DNA of 64,000 nt from Rhipicephalus microplus (Eukaryota > Arthropoda > Arachnida > Ixodida > Ixodidae), in assembly GCF_043290135.1 (NCBI RefSeq), contig NC_134710.1, positions 284,831,276 through 284,895,275 on the forward strand, given 5' to 3'. Both the position numbers and the translations under genes were made by a program. Below, in pieces: positions 12,281 to 25,621 of the stretch. Position 1 is the stretch's first letter. Each line of letters begins with the position of its first letter. The notes beneath the pieces were generated by a model. The model was not told the origin of the DNA. It was given only the letters and a program-made list of their open reading frames with translations, and did no database searches.

Positions 12281-15200
12281 AACAACCACTGTGATGAACG
12301 CATTGCGAAACCCATTTAACCGCTCGTTACACTCCTCAATGACCGTGATCATGTGAGGCACAATGTGCGGCATCTGAAATAAACACTGTGGTAAACCGAA
12401 GCTAAACGTGTGTTTATAACCTCATTAAAAATGCACGAACATGTAACCAATAATTGTGAAAGGCTTTAGTGCAGCGTCGGGTTGAGCCCACTGCTAAACA
12501 GCGGAGTCGCACGCACGTTTCAGCTTTCGCTGGTTAACCATTTGTACGGAGTACAAATCAGCCAATCAGCCAATTTATTTGCCAGCAGCTCAGCACATCA
12601 TGGCTGATAACAGAATAGAAGTCCGAATATGCAATGTGAAATGGCAGCATTAGGACAAAATCATTGTCGCCAGGTGAATGACTCGTTAGCCCGTTACTTT
12701 CGCGATGGTTATTAAAGAGGTACCGCTACAGGACGTATACGGCAGATTTAGAATAAGGTTCGTATAGCGTCAGCATTGCTTGGTTTGATACGTTATTGCG
12801 ATACGACACGGGTAGGCTGAGCTGCAAACAGCTGAAAAAGGCCTGTTGGCCTGGCGTGAGTAAACGTCACAAATTCCTGTGAGTACATTCCCGGCAAGTC
12901 CCGCATTATGCTCACCAGATATCAACCCGAACGTAGAACATATTTAAAAAAATATTTTCGTGAAAGTTCTTGCCGCACACACGTAATCAATGAAGGGTTG
13001 TTTCCCCATTCTTGACTTTATCGAACATGCATCGCGCTGCTTTTAATTTTAGCGTATGCACGAAAACTTAGATCAGGGTGAGAAGTAGGTACCGCATCAC
13101 GTGTTACTTTACCCATACAAGGGTCAAGCAGAACGGTTGCTGCGATTTTGCACTTCGAGAATCGTTCCTTTCAGCCTGCTGCAAATAAAGACAATAAATT
13201 CCTGTGCCTAAAGATCCGCGAAGTACACTGTCACACATACATACCGAACATTTTTATCGCCGATTCCAGACGCAAAACTTTTGCGGATGCAAGCCCGTTA
13301 AAAAAAAAAGTGGCCACACCCATGAGGATGAATGCTGAGTTGTTTCGCGAATATCAGTCTTATCAGTCAAGTGCATCGGTGCCGCGACGTTTCGAAAGTG
13401 TTCGTTCACAATAAGGCTCCCTCGATTGTGTCCGGTACTAAGGTAATGAGCGTATAAACAAACCTGTAAGTTTGACAATGAACTTACTCGAGGTTTAAAG
13501 CAATCGCGCTGCACTGACGACGGCATAGGTGAGTCACGTGATGTCGTTTACTACGTCACCGCGACAGCAGCGCTTGCCTCTCCAGTGGTTGCCCTCGCTC
13601 CCAATAGTAATGCTTTGCCGCTATTAACTCAGTGCGAAACGTGATAGCAAATAAATTGAACATTCACGTATGAATCGCAACATTTCTCAATTATCTACCG
13701 CAGGCTTGCGCGTTCGATATTCCTTGCGTCCTTATAGTGGCGCAAAATAGGTACGTGCACTGCGCATATATAGCGGAACTAGCTAGCCATTTCAGAGAGA
13801 GAAAGATATAAAAAGAAAGGCTATGATGGGGAAAATGCGTGACCTTTTGTATGTGGTAAGAAACGAAAAATGTTGGTGGATATTCAATTTATACTCTATA
13901 GGATATCACGCAGCCAAACCACGATATGAGACATGCTGTAGTGAAGTAAAACTCATCTTGACAAATTACGGTTCTCCCACGGGCCCTTAAATTCAAGTGC
14001 GCGGGTGCTCTAGCGTATCACTCCTATCTGAATGCTCCCGCTGCGGTTGGGAGGGAAACCCGCATCCTTCAGCTTTTCTCGAATTCCAACAGCTTAGTCG
14101 GAGCAGCTGATGGACTTTGTGTGAGAGCACTCGGCTCTGACGTGGAGCAACGCCTCCAAATCCACTATAGTGGAGCACAATCCACGCCGCTGGAGCAAGG
14201 CGAAAGCGAAAATTCTGTCTTTCAAATGCCGAGTTGCCCAAAACAACATACTATTCTACTCATCTGTAGAATTAAATTCAGCGACAGTTGCACCGTTGCT
14301 GTTCCTATGCAATGAATCACCCGAACAGGAATTTGACTCCGATCTGTCGTCATCGAGCAGCGTAAACAGTGCCGCATGATTTGCCGAGCCGTCTATGCCG
14401 TCCGCCATTACTGCCAAAGCAGGCAATTACCGGTGACTCTCCCGGTCAGGCAAAGGTGTAAATACGCCACGCAGAGTTTCTGTCCACTCCACCGATTTTG
14501 ACGATGCAACGTTTTCTTCTCTACGGAGTGACTCCCGCTCTGAGTCTATATACTCTGACTCTCACATTGGAACACTTGACTCCCATCCTCACTCTATCAT
14601 TTTAACACGCTTGCTCCAAAGCAATCACCAAAACTTGCTCCAACTCCGCAATTGGAATTAGATATTAGCAACGCTCTATGCCTTACCTGCCAAGCTATGC
14701 CACAGTGGGTAAGAAGTGCTTTGCTCCGTCCGACTGACCTCTGCTGTTGGGAAAGATGAGTGGAAGACGAAAGTAGTTATTACTTTAGATGCGGGAAAAA
14801 AAGTATATGTATAAGTAACACGAAAATGGAAACTTCCATCACGCCACCATCCGGGCTCTTAATCGGCTGGCATTTTTACAAATGCCACTTTGCCTTTCGT
14901 TTCACGCTCTCATCTATAAATGTGATCGACAACGCAGTATTTGTAGTACGCAGACACCGGTCAAGGCGAATGGCGCTTCATCCGCTTGTAGCGTTCGTGC
15001 AGCCCGCATCGGCCGCTGATGGATGGGGTCATTACGCCCGCCACGGTGATTGAAGAGAACTGCCGAGCTCACCTTCCAGTGAGCTAATTAATAGGAAGGC
15101 TGCGGTTTGGCTCTGGCGCAGTTATTTTCGCTCGAGCCCCGCGTCGAAGAATACTAGCGACCTTGGGCATCTCGAGCGAGCTCTTTACGCTCAAGGCACG

Positions 15201-15618
15201 CAGCATCTTAATGTAACGAGCTTAGCCAGAGGCGGCTGTCATTATTACCGCTCGAAGTTAATGAGTGAAAAGCGGTCGGACCGAAGGCACGCATAAAAGT
15301 ATGTTTTCAAGGGCGTTCGATGAGGAACGATGCCCATCTATTACCGATGCTCGTCCTCATGGTTGGGATTTGTGGACCACATTCACGCATCGTTTTTATG
15401 ACAGCGGTGTGCACATCACCTCACGGAGTACTATATCTTGATCCGCATGGCAAGAGTTCGTGGCTTCACGATTATTTCAAAACGCGCGCCAGCCGTGTAG
15501 CGGAATACCGGTCCCTTATCGGACATCAAACCGTGCGGCATACCTTTACTGCAGATATAATCCTTTCATAATGAATACTATGCTAAATTTTTAGACATGT
15601 CTTCCTGTCTCAAACCTG
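12281..15618. other. Unrecognised sequence, with a possible polyadenylation signal
   Basis: An AATAAA at 12378-12383 follows the broken Helitron-associated ORF and may be its old 3' end. The rest holds no recognised element. At 14,520-14,600 there is a loose series of GACTC/CACTC words resembling the motif of the small element at 24.6 kb. Confidence 0.4.
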
Positions 15619-15830
15619 ATATTTATGGTGTTTTACGACCAAAACCACGATGTCATTATGAGGCAGGCCCTAGGCCCGGCTCCAAAATTTTTGACTATGT
15701 GGTGTTTTTAACGTGCACGGACATCACACTGTACACGGTCCTCTAGCACTTCTGCTCCTCTGAAATTCTACCACAACGACACGACATTCGTGTGAACAGT
15801 GTAGCACCGCAACCACGGTCCACCGTGGTG
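15619..15830 (-). mobile_element. Ruka-type SINE, strongly diverged
   Basis: On the + strand the reversed body is readable: GGTGTTTTACGACCAAAACC, ATTATGAGGCAGGCC, TTTTTAACGTGCACGGACAT and CACTTCTGCTCCTCTGAAAT. The tRNA head is barely recognisable. This is an old copy. Confidence 0.6.
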
Positions 15831-15899
15831 GACACCTCTCCAAGTTTACAATATGCTGCTACGGGTTCTCTGAAGTAGATGGTACAAATTTTTATGACG

Positions 15900-16385
15900 G
15901 TTCCGTTTCAGAGCGCTTAGCTTTTCTTAATACTTATCTTCACCAATTCATTAAGTTATCGCATTGGTATGGCTCACTCTCCCAACTGTGATAACTGACA
16001 TTGTGTAGAAACTCTCGACCATGTCATGTGTCATTGTCAAGACTTTGAAGAAGATCGCCGGACTCTCCAGTGTGCCTTAAGGAGGCCGCATGATCGACCC
16101 TCTACTCTGGAGATCTTGGGAGCGTGGTCTTCAAGTACTTTAGCTCAGAAAGCCAAACGAGTCCTTCTACAACTCTTCAGGACAACATCACTGTGCGAAC
16201 GCCTGTGAAACCTAAACTTTGTGTGCGGTGTGTGTGTTATGTGCAATGTGTATACCCCCCCCCCTCTATCTCAGTTTCCCCTCATTTCCCTCTGTCCCGT
16301 GTATATATAGGGTAGCAAACTGGACTTAGTTTAGTTAACCTCGCTACCTGCCTGACATCTATTCTCTTCTTCTTCTCTCTCTCAG
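15900..16385 (+). pseudogene. 3' end of an I/Jockey-like LINE, with stop codon in the zinc knuckle
   Basis: In one frame from about 15,970 the sequence reads SPNCDN, a TGA stop at 15996, then HCVETLDHVMCHC and QDFEEDRRTLQCALRRPHD, ending SLCERL and a stop near 16,208. C-D-x-C and ETLDH...CHC are the hallmark of the C-terminal zinc knuckle of LINE ORF2. The single TGA probably replaces the second Cys/Gly position. The 3' UTR follows, with a poly-C patch at about 16,255, GGGTAGCAAACTGG, GTTAACCTCGCTACCTGCC and a (CT)n tail to 16,385. Nothing upstream of the knuckle is well preserved, so it is 5'-truncated. Confidence 0.75.
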
Positions 16386-16739
16386 ATGTCACCCTGTCAC
16401 CTTTACCCCAATGCGGATATACGGAGACGAAGTCAATGTTCCTGCGCCCAAGCGAATTTTGTTTGATCTGGAGTGCACTGTTTTACCACAAACTTTAGTC
16501 GATGTTCTTGTGCTTTCTCTGATAACTTGTTTGTTGTAAGGATCTCGCTGTGTGCGTGTGCCGCTGCGGCGTTTTCCTAACAGAGACATTGAGGCGACGG
16601 TTCCGAGTGGGATTTGGTGACGCAACCTCATTGCGCATCGCGGCGCTTGAAATTCTTGCACACCCACTGGCCGAATACACTTCGTGCTCACGTGTGTAAC
16701 TACGATGGACGCAGACATGCCGCCACGGTCACAGGCACG
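16386..16739. other. Unrecognised sequence between a LINE end and a CpG-rich block
   Basis: No hallmark is seen; frames are open on both strands at random. Confidence 0.4.
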
Positions 16740-17442
16740 CGGGCATGGGGCACGCGCGCTTTCGGTGTTTCTGCCACTTATACTTCGTGTCCGCTCATCC
16801 TCGGCGCTGTCCGCGCAGCACGCGTAAACACGACCTGTGTCGGCAGCCTTGGCGTGTAGGGGGTCTTCTTAGCGCACGCTTCGGCCGCGGTTTCGTGGCC
16901 CCGTTACCGCGTCCGGCGACGGTGGCGTTTAAGCAGGGTGGTTGTGGTGCAGCGTTGCCGCACGTGGGGGAAAATTGGCGCGCGGGTCGCGGCTGCCAGC
17001 GAGGAGGCATGCGTTGCGGCGGTGGTCACAGGCGAGCTCCGGAGCTCTTGGCGGAGGCGTGGGGGAAGAAGGCCCGGGGCCGCTGGCGTCACGACGCCGT
17101 GAGCGCCCTGAGGCGGCACACGCGGCGGCTGCCCCTGTATGCGCCGCACGGGAGGAGGCGCGTGTGGCGTCCGCTGCAAATCACGATGTCTGGAGCGGTG
17201 CTCCGTCGACCACCACCGATAGATTAAAGGGTGCAGTGCATCTAGCCTGCGAGCACAAACGCTCGACCGACCCTTCGCGAAAGGTGACCACGGAGATGAC
17301 CTCTTACGTAAGGCCGCGCTCGTCGACGAGACCAGGAGGAGTGACCTACTGCGCGCCGCGTGCGGAGATCACTTGGCGGTGGGGATGCGCGCTGGACGCG
17401 AGCCTCTGGCTGCGTTTGTGTATGCCTGTATGCCCTCCGTGA
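16740..17442. other. CpG-rich block
   Basis: This is the most GC-rich stretch of the first half, with dense CG dinucleotides. Long frames are open at once in several phases (16745-17227 and 16942-17442 on plus, 16795-17179 on minus), which reflects composition rather than coding. No TATA box or convincing exon is tied to it. It could be a promoter-type CpG island or a retroelement remnant. Confidence 0.5.
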
Positions 17443-18182
17443 GATCGACCCTTTTCGGCCATTAATACGCCTTCCCCTCAACGCGAAATCATTGCGCTGC
17501 TGCTCTACTCCACGCATGGACCTCGAACAGCGACTCCTTTCTTCGCGCGACGCGCCTTTGCTAGTTTTCTCGTGCGCCACAGCCGTCCTGTTTCCTTTTC
17601 TTTCTTTTTTGCTTGCTCGCTATGCCGATTAACTGCTCAGCCGCACCTGCCCCCCCCCCCCCCCCCCTTCGATCCCGCACTCTTCACATTGCAGCGTTCT
17701 ATGCGCACTTTCGCAACGGGGTTGCCACGGGTAAGCGTCGGCGTATATACGAGGTGTGTAGATGATCATGTTACGATTCCTTGTCCTTCTTGCTACATTC
17801 GACTGCTGAGCACGCGTGAGGCCAGCGTTAATATGATTGTGACGAAGGTGGGCCTTCCGTGCCATAAGCAGCAATGGTGAGTCGTTCTTTGCGAAGCTTT
17901 CGTCATAAGCTCGGCAAACAAAACAATCAACCATTTCTGAAAACAACATTAGAACCATAGAAGGGGGGGGGGGGGTTCCCGTTTTGATGGCTTTTTATGC
18001 ATGTATGGGAAATAACGAGCTATAACTGATTGGGCAGATGAAAAAAAAAAACAAACAATGTATGACCATCGGGTAACCAGCAAAATATTGGTCATGATTC
18101 AATGTGGAAACAGTCGCGAGGGAGGCATCCTTAATTTAAAATGACATCGCTTGGCGCCGTTAGACACAACGTTATCGACATT
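17443..18182. other. Unrecognised sequence with poly-C and poly-G runs
   Basis: It includes a C run at 17650-17667 and a G run at about 17,963-17,974. No element or gene is recognised. Confidence 0.5.
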
Positions 18183-18600
18183 TGTTGGACAATCAAGCCA
18201 TGGAAAGTCTAGGAGATGTTATTTGTAGTAATTATGAAATATATGCGAAGAAATAAAAGTGAGCGAGAAGACATCTCACTACCGGCAAGGATCGAGCTTG
18301 CAACCTTCAAAGAACGCGTCCGATGTTCTACCAGCTGAGCTAAGGCGGCTGTCATCCTCCGATCAGGCCCGTAGCCAGTGGAGGGGATAGGGCCCGAGGA
18401 GTCTCTCCTCACTCTGAATGTATGATGGAAACGCAACAAGTGCCCCTTCCATAGAAAAAAAAAAATTAGGCTACGGAATTGCCTCCCATACATGTGTTTT
18501 ATCGGGTACAACTGCGCACTTAAACCTGGGAGTGTTAGTCCGCACCACTCACAGCGATGACGGCAAGTGTGGATATCTCTTTTGGTGACACGGCCAACAA
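18183..18600 (-). mobile_element. SINE-B: element with an internal tRNA-like module
   Basis: On the minus strand the tRNA-like module (TTAGCTCAGCTGGTAGAAC as A box, GTTGCAAGCTCGATCC as B box) lies at about 18,275-18,355. A 3' body follows it, through CTACAAATAACATC and TAGACTTTCCATGGC, to about 18,183. Upstream of the module, 18,490-18,600 matches the sequence upstream of the SINE-B copies near 50 kb. A ~115-bp insertion at 18,362-18,480 separates the two parts. Confidence 0.7.
18362..18480. mobile_element. Small insertion with CCGTAGCC inverted ends
   Basis: CCGTAGCC (18369-18376) and GGCTACGG (18470-18477) are exact inverted copies bracketing about 110 bp that interrupts the SINE-B copy. 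GTAGCC-type termini are common among small DNA transposons of animals. No target duplication is evident. Confidence 0.35.
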
Positions 18601-21600
18601 GGTAATATCAAAAGTGCGTGTGTGACACCTGAAGTAATGGCGCCATGGGTCGGGAATGGATAATAACCTAAAATGTTCGAATGCTTTCACACTCACACAC
18701 CCGAATGGTGACGGCGATTACATTGAATGAATTCAAACGGACCGTAACTGGCTCTTCAATTGTAGATCATCATTGTGTACATGTACATACGTTACGTCGC
18801 TCATTGCACTCTTTTGATGGGGTTTACTAACTGCAGTTCTGTATTAGATATTTATTTGTTAGCAGTTACCTACATTGCGCTTTACAGTCAAGAGTGCGAA
18901 AAATTATCATTTGACGAGGAACAAATATTGTCGCGAAAATCGCACATTTGCCAAATTCTGGAGGAAAAAAAAAGCTGAAGTTGGTGCTTCTAAACCTGCA
19001 TGTGCTTCCTGTTCACAATAACGTGAAATTACAAAACATCGTCCTTTAAATAGTCGTTAGGTTGCACAAGCTTCTTGCACAAACTTCTGTCATAATGCAA
19101 TGTATCTGGTTTTGTGTAGGATTTGAAGAGTGGATGTATGTACTACACTTATGTCAGTGAAAGATCATAAAATTAGGATTTTCTAGTTTCAACACTTTAA
19201 GCCATCTTTCACTCAACTTTTCGGCATGTGTCAACGACGTGGGCATTTGTTGGTCTCGTCATTACGGTGCCGTCGAAGGCGCTGATCGAAATTTCCAGAT
19301 TCAGCGATGCAAGAGGACCCAGCGTTTTCGCTCGCTATCTTGCGAAACGTTTTTCTAAAAACTTGCAGTAAGGTAAAAAATGGTTGACATGGAATCGATG
19401 TATACTTGGAACACTAGTGTTAAAACTACGTAGACACACACAAGATAAAGGAGGGGGGAAGCGCTACGCAGGATGAGAGTTTTTATTATATCTTGTTGTG
19501 AGAAAGTGCACGAGCTGTTTTCTTTTTTGGTGCTTTCGTCGTTTTCCCGCTATATTTTAGTTTTTTTTTTCTAAAAAACATCTCTTGCACAGAGAAGACT
19601 ATCATTCAATTCGATTGGTGGTGCATTCGCTATTTGAACGTTGTAATTTTAGAAGATTTTTAATGGCATTTTGATTGGTCCACACACGTTCAAAATGTGC
19701 ACTTGTTTTCGTTTTATTTTGCTGAGACTTGACCGTTACAGATGGGGGCTGTACTAATTTTAGGAAAGTCGCACGGGTGTAAACGTTGCCATAAATATTA
19801 TTTATAACTATTTACTCTTTTGGAAATGACCGGGAAACGCTTTGGGACCCCGGCTTTGAATATTGGGTAGAGTGCAGAAACTGTGAGGCCTGATACAATA
19901 GTGAACATGGTAAGATTTCTATCACTGTCTTAAACGACACCTGACTGACATGAAAAGAATACACGTAGCCTAGGATGCAATGGCTGAACACGTCGTTGAC
20001 ACGTGCTACAAAATTTACTGGCAGACTGGTCAAAGTATCGTTACTGAAAAACTATTACCTTATACGCCTTTACTGGAACCACTTTAAGTTCAATACACTA
20101 GATGGAGATTAAACCGGACACGTAGTAATACAATGCAAGTGAATGGGCTATCTAATCACTACTTACGATACAAAGTTCTGTACTTTAGCTTCATTGTGAA
20201 GAGGAAACCCATGTGGGTTTCGAAACATCGAATTGGACGTTTGAAGACGAAAGGTGCGGCTCTCTATAAAAGAGGACTAAGAGAGAATTAAAAAGAGACG
20301 AAGACTGAGATACCCCTCTTTGTCCTCCTCTACTCAGTGCCGTGCCTTTTGTCCGCAAGGAAGCAATCAACAAGCTCGGCGAGATGTCTAATGGAGTTTT
20401 TTGTTTTCTTTTCTTCGTGTATTTGGCAAGGTGTATTCAAGCAACATTGATGCGCGTATACTGCGATATTTTTTAAGAGTGCAGAAGGGCACGATTATGC
20501 TAAGAGATTTCTTTTATTTGCGTTTTTGTGCATCACAAGTCAGTTACTCTTCAGAAGAAATGGAACGCTGTTGTGAGACCTTGCGGTCCTCGCTGTAAGT
20601 TATTGTGGAAGTCGAGGCATGGTAACTTGACTGCTAAAATAGTCATGGTTCGCAGACGCTGGGAAAATAGAACAAAGAATATATCAGCTCGATCACATTG
20701 CGATGGGAAATACGAAGTATGCTTAATTCTTACCCTCATTTACAAAAAAAACAAAAACAATAAAAAACTCATAATTTAAGTATACATGAATCTGCATTCT
20801 CGAGAAATATTGGATGAGGCAGGTCGATTCTTCTTGTGGATAATTTAACGCAGGCTTCCTGATCGCACGTGTTGCTGCACTTTCTGATGAGACACTTGTC
20901 TGTGGGCCCCCCGCGTCATTATACACGCTACTTTCCAAAGTGAACAGAAAAGAAAAAGTCTGCGGAGAATGATAGGCGATCGCGAGCGTACCAATAGATG
21001 TCGGGAACGAAAACGAAAACAGAATAAAACAATGTGAGGATTCTTTGCTACTCAGGGAATCATAAGTGCTTATTAGCGATAGAGGCTCAAGGACGAAACT
21101 TCGCATTAAAGCTGCCATTTCATTAGACTCGGCATAACAGACTGATTAAGCATAAGCGTTCCATCGTAATTTATTGAGAAGGATACAATAATATGAGGTG
21201 ATTACACGTGCTGCAGTATACATTGCATCGTGGTAGATAAAAGCTCATCGCATTGTTCGCACGTGCCGAAAACAGCTAGCGGCTGGTATTAGGAGCGACT
21301 TGTATTAGGATATTAGGCTCGTATTAGGAGTGGTTTCTCACTGTATTTATATACGGTCAATTAACGTTTTGGAAAGCTCATTCAAAATCGATATCTAAAG
21401 CAGTCAGCTTCATTGTGACAGGGATTGCGCAGTAATACAAGCAGAAGGTTTATTCCTTATACGCTGGTTCTAAGCACTTAGCACGAGGCACTTTTTGCAT
21501 GCGCAAAAGAGGAGCAGTGTTGGTCACTTGTCTTGGCCTTTTTGTTTCTGTGATTACAACTACGAGGCGACTATAAACTCTCAGAGCTCTCCTGACACTT

Positions 21601-21649
21601 AGTGAAAAGGCTAAAGAGAATAAATAGAAACTCTTGAGAGGCTTTATTG
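18601..21649. other. Unrecognised AT-rich sequence
   Basis: I see no known element. A TATAAAAG at 20264-20271 has no associated frame. Short frames at 20528-20779 and 20723-21118 show no domain. Confidence 0.45.
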
Positions 21650-21866
21650 ATCGTGATTGATATGTGGGGTTTAACGTCCCAAAACCACCATATGAATATG
21701 AGAGACGCCGTAGCGAAAAGCTTAGGAAATTTCGACCACCTGGGGTTCTTTATCGTGCACCCAAATCTGAGAACATGGGCCTACAACCTTTCCACCTCCA
21801 TAGGAAATGAAGCCGCCACAGCCGGGATTCGATCCCGCGACCTGCGGGCCAGCAGCCGAGTACTTA
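21650..21866 (-). mobile_element. Ruka SINE, 5' end slightly truncated
   Basis: The reversed body is clear: TTGATATGTGGGGTTTAACG at the 3' side, CCAAAACCACCATATGAATA, CGACCACCTGGGGTTCTTTA and GGGATTCGATCCCGCGACC as the reverse of the B box. The sequence stops in the middle of the A-box side. Confidence 0.9.
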
Positions 21867-22993
21867 TACATTGAAGAAAAATTGTTACGAACAATGGAGA
21901 GCTGCGTGAGTTCAGGAGACAAGCATGTGAAGTTCGAAGTGCGGACGCACATAGCGCAGGCAACGCGCCTGCTCTATCCATTGTGTATCATTTGACATAA
22001 TCACACGTTTAGAGCAGGACTCCCAACGTGCCCTTAGATTATCTTTCGTAATAGCTTGATTAGTGTGGAGAAAGGGAGGTATACATATATTTTGGCTACA
22101 CTGCAAAAATCTGAAAGCAAAAACAAACAAACAAACAAAAAACAAGACCCTTTTGTAGAACTGTGGGCGTGTGGGAGAGGGAGCTGGTGTGACTTCAATG
22201 TTGTCACATGGTTGTGCGAATATCGTTCTCTATTCTATTAAAGAATAGTAAAGATGGTGGCACAAGCTCGGCGGAAAGGAGGGCGCCACGACGAGATGCC
22301 AGTCCTGATATTGAAAGCATATCACTGTCAAAGGATATCGACAAACTAAGCGATGAACATACAGTCTTCGTATTGCACGGCTGTTCGCATTGTTCAGCGT
22401 CATGTGGTTTTGACGGGTTCTGAAGAAATACACGTCTGTCGAAAGAAATGATGTCAGCTTTCTTGAATAGTAGTATTGCGGGCTCGTACTGAGCGAAGGT
22501 ACTTTTTTATTGGTGTTGATAAGGAGTGACTGTCCATTAAAGGCTTATGACGGCAGGAGGTTCTCGTAATCGTCATCGGAACGATGAAAACTCATTGCTG
22601 TAACGTTCGCGTTCGCTCAGGAATGCCCGATCAACACGACGACACTGACAAGTCAGAGGAATTGCTGTGCTGTCTTGACCATCAATAACAGGTCGCCTGT
22701 CCCCTAAAGACGTGGCAGGTTAACTAAGTCGTGACATGCGCGGTGATTCGTTCTAGAAAAGTCGGCATCCTACGTCATATTGCATACTGTCATTATTATA
22801 GGAAGACGTACATGGTTTTATTTTGTTCTTTGTTCGCGAGACTGTACATGTTGCGACGCGACGTTTTTAATAAAGAATGGGAGGTGAAATGAGAAAAGCT
22901 CGCCGCTAACAATATTTGAAAAAGAAAATAGTTGATTGATTTCAAAATTTCAAATGCGAAGATTTTCTTAGCAAACTTCAGTGACTTTGACCG
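21867..22993. other. Unrecognised sequence
   Basis: No hallmark is seen in this stretch. Confidence 0.4.
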
Positions 22994-23547
<554 letters not shown>

Positions 23548-23576
23548 CGCCCATAACTTCTCGCTCTCCTGGCCAT

Positions 23577-24410
23577 TTTTGGAATCTTTACTGAAATTCG
23601 CATGACATAATATGACTATATGACGAACCTAAGTGAGTAGAAAAAAATCATGACATGCATGTCATGAATGTGATGATTTACATGTCATGGTCGGCTGATG
23701 CTGCTGTGGTTTCGTTCATATGACATATCACAAAGCTGGTATGGTATGACACGACTGCATGACGACCATAAGTGACAGGCCCTCAGGTGAAAATCATGAC
23801 ATGCATGTGATGTAAGAACATGATTACATGCCACGTCATGATGCACTCGCAGACGCTTCGCTAGATTCATATATACCAAATTTGGTATTACGTGACGTGA
23901 ATACATGGTGAAGGTATATGACTGGTGAAAACATGATAATCATTTTATACGTGTCATATATGAACATGACTACATTCCACGCTCATGGGGAACTCGCGAA
24001 CGATTCGCTAGCTGCACCTGTACCAAATTTGGTATTATGTGACGTGAATGGATGACGAAGAAAACGACACGTCCTAACATGATAATAATGACATGCGTGT
24101 TATGTAAAACATGAGTACATGCTACGCTCAAGATACACTCGCGGCCATTTCGTTAGCTTCAAATATACCAATTTTGGTATCACATGACGTGAATAGACGA
24201 CGAAGACAACGACACGTCTAAAAATGCTCTTCATGACCTGCGTGCCAGGTAAAAGATGACTGCATGTTACACTCATGGCACGCTTGCGGCCGTTTCGCTA
24301 GGTTCACATATACCAAATCTAGTATTACGTGATTATAATAGACTACGAGCACAAATGCCAGGTGCAAACATGATAATCATGACATGGAAGTCATGTACGG
24401 CTCAATTTAC
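23577..24410. repeat. Tandem satellite, about six diverged monomers of ~146 bp
   Basis: A monomer beginning ACCAAATTTGGTATTAYGTG recurs at 23875, 24022, 24167 and 24312. Two more diverged monomers lie to the left, in phase at about 23,730 and 23,585. Each carries a GACATGCATGTCATG-like block and, later, a CTCGCGG..TTCGCTAG block. The last monomer is cut short near 24,410. Confidence 0.85.
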
Positions 24411-24610
24411 GTCCGCCTCATAATTTTGTTGCTGATGTGACGATTCAACCTTCCTCATACCATATGCAGCAGTTGTTTATACAGAGATGCTGATTTTGGT
24501 GGCTGTATAATGTCGCAGCTTGCCGGGTTAGCCAGGGATACATAGCAGTATACTATTCCCGAGCAAGCCATGAATCCCAAGGGTTCGAAATTCGGAGGTG
24601 GTCGCACTAC

Positions 24611-24885
24611 CATAGGTCGGCAAAATATAGGAACTCACTCAGACTCACTCAGACTCACTCAAGAAATTGGTTTTTCTGTGACAGCTCACTCTGACTGACA
24701 CTCAAGGAAAGTTTCCTCAACCAGACTCAGAGTCACTAGACTTTTTATCAATTGGACTCACTCGATCGGACTCACACTTACCGAAATATTACTCACCCAG
24801 AATCACTGAGACTCATGCTCACGACTCAATCTGAGCCTGAGTGAGTATGAATGAGTCGACTCATGAATGAGTTTGCCGACCTCTG
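24611..24885. mobile_element. Small non-autonomous element with AGGTCGGCAAA inverted ends
   Basis: AGGTCGGCAAA at 24614-24624 is exactly inverted as TTTGCCGACCT at 24872-24882; one more matching pair allows a 14-bp terminal repeat with one mismatch. The interior is a degenerate series of ACTCACTCAG words, turning to GAGTGAGT at the right end. Termini of the CAGRGGTCGGCAA type are familiar from hAT transposons. The flanks GCACTACC and GCACTGTT agree at 5 of 8 positions, possibly a decayed 8-bp target duplication. No transposase is present. Confidence 0.6.
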
Positions 24886-25237
24886 CACTGTTCTGCACTG
24901 ATAAAAAATCCTGTCATGATTATCGCCACCTTTTAAACAATATTCGACATCAATTTTCAAATACGAAAGCGCATGCAATCCGACCTCAAGCGCTAGGGGC
25001 CAAAACCTCGTAGATAACGTTTTTTAGCACTATATGCTAAAAGTCATAACTTCACTTCTCGCTGGCAGTTCGTGCCTCAGGCCGATAGTGAGTGGGTAAT
25101 TGGTACATTTTAGGTGTAAGTGAAAACAATTGTAATAATTCGTTTCGAAATCCTATTTATTTTCTGCACAAACGCATTTCTGCTATGCATTTGAAACTCT
25201 GGCAATTCACAATTGCGAGGAAAGTTCGAGCCCCTGC

Positions 25238-25468
25238 CCCCACCACGGTGGTTTAGTGTCTAAGGCACTCCGGCTGCTGACCCGCGGGATTGAATCCCGA
25301 CTGTGACGGCTGCATTTTCGATGGACGCGAAAATTCTGTAGGCCTGTGTGCTCAGATTTGTGTGCTCGCTAAAGAACCCCAGGTGGTCCGAATTCCCGAA
25401 GCCCTCTTCTAAGGCGTCTCTCATGATTGTATGGCAGTTTTGGAACGTTAAATTTCAGATAATATTGT
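25238..25468 (+). mobile_element. Ruka-type SINE, near full length, ATATT-tailed
   Basis: The head (GGTGGTTTAGTGTCTAAGG, GGCTGCTGACCCGCGGGATT) is followed by the body through GGCGTCTCTCATGATTG. It ends AGATAATATTG. A few bases of the B-box region are deleted. Confidence 0.88.
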
Positions 25469-25621
25469 TAAAATTAACCGCCGCTCAGTAAAAGTAAAAT
25501 TAAGAAAAAACGGTCTGCGACTAAGCATGAGATAGCGAAAAAGAATACCGTACGCAGCGAACATATATCTGTCAGAAGAAAGTAGAGAAATACTCAAAAA
25601 AAGACAGCACCGGTGCACTTG

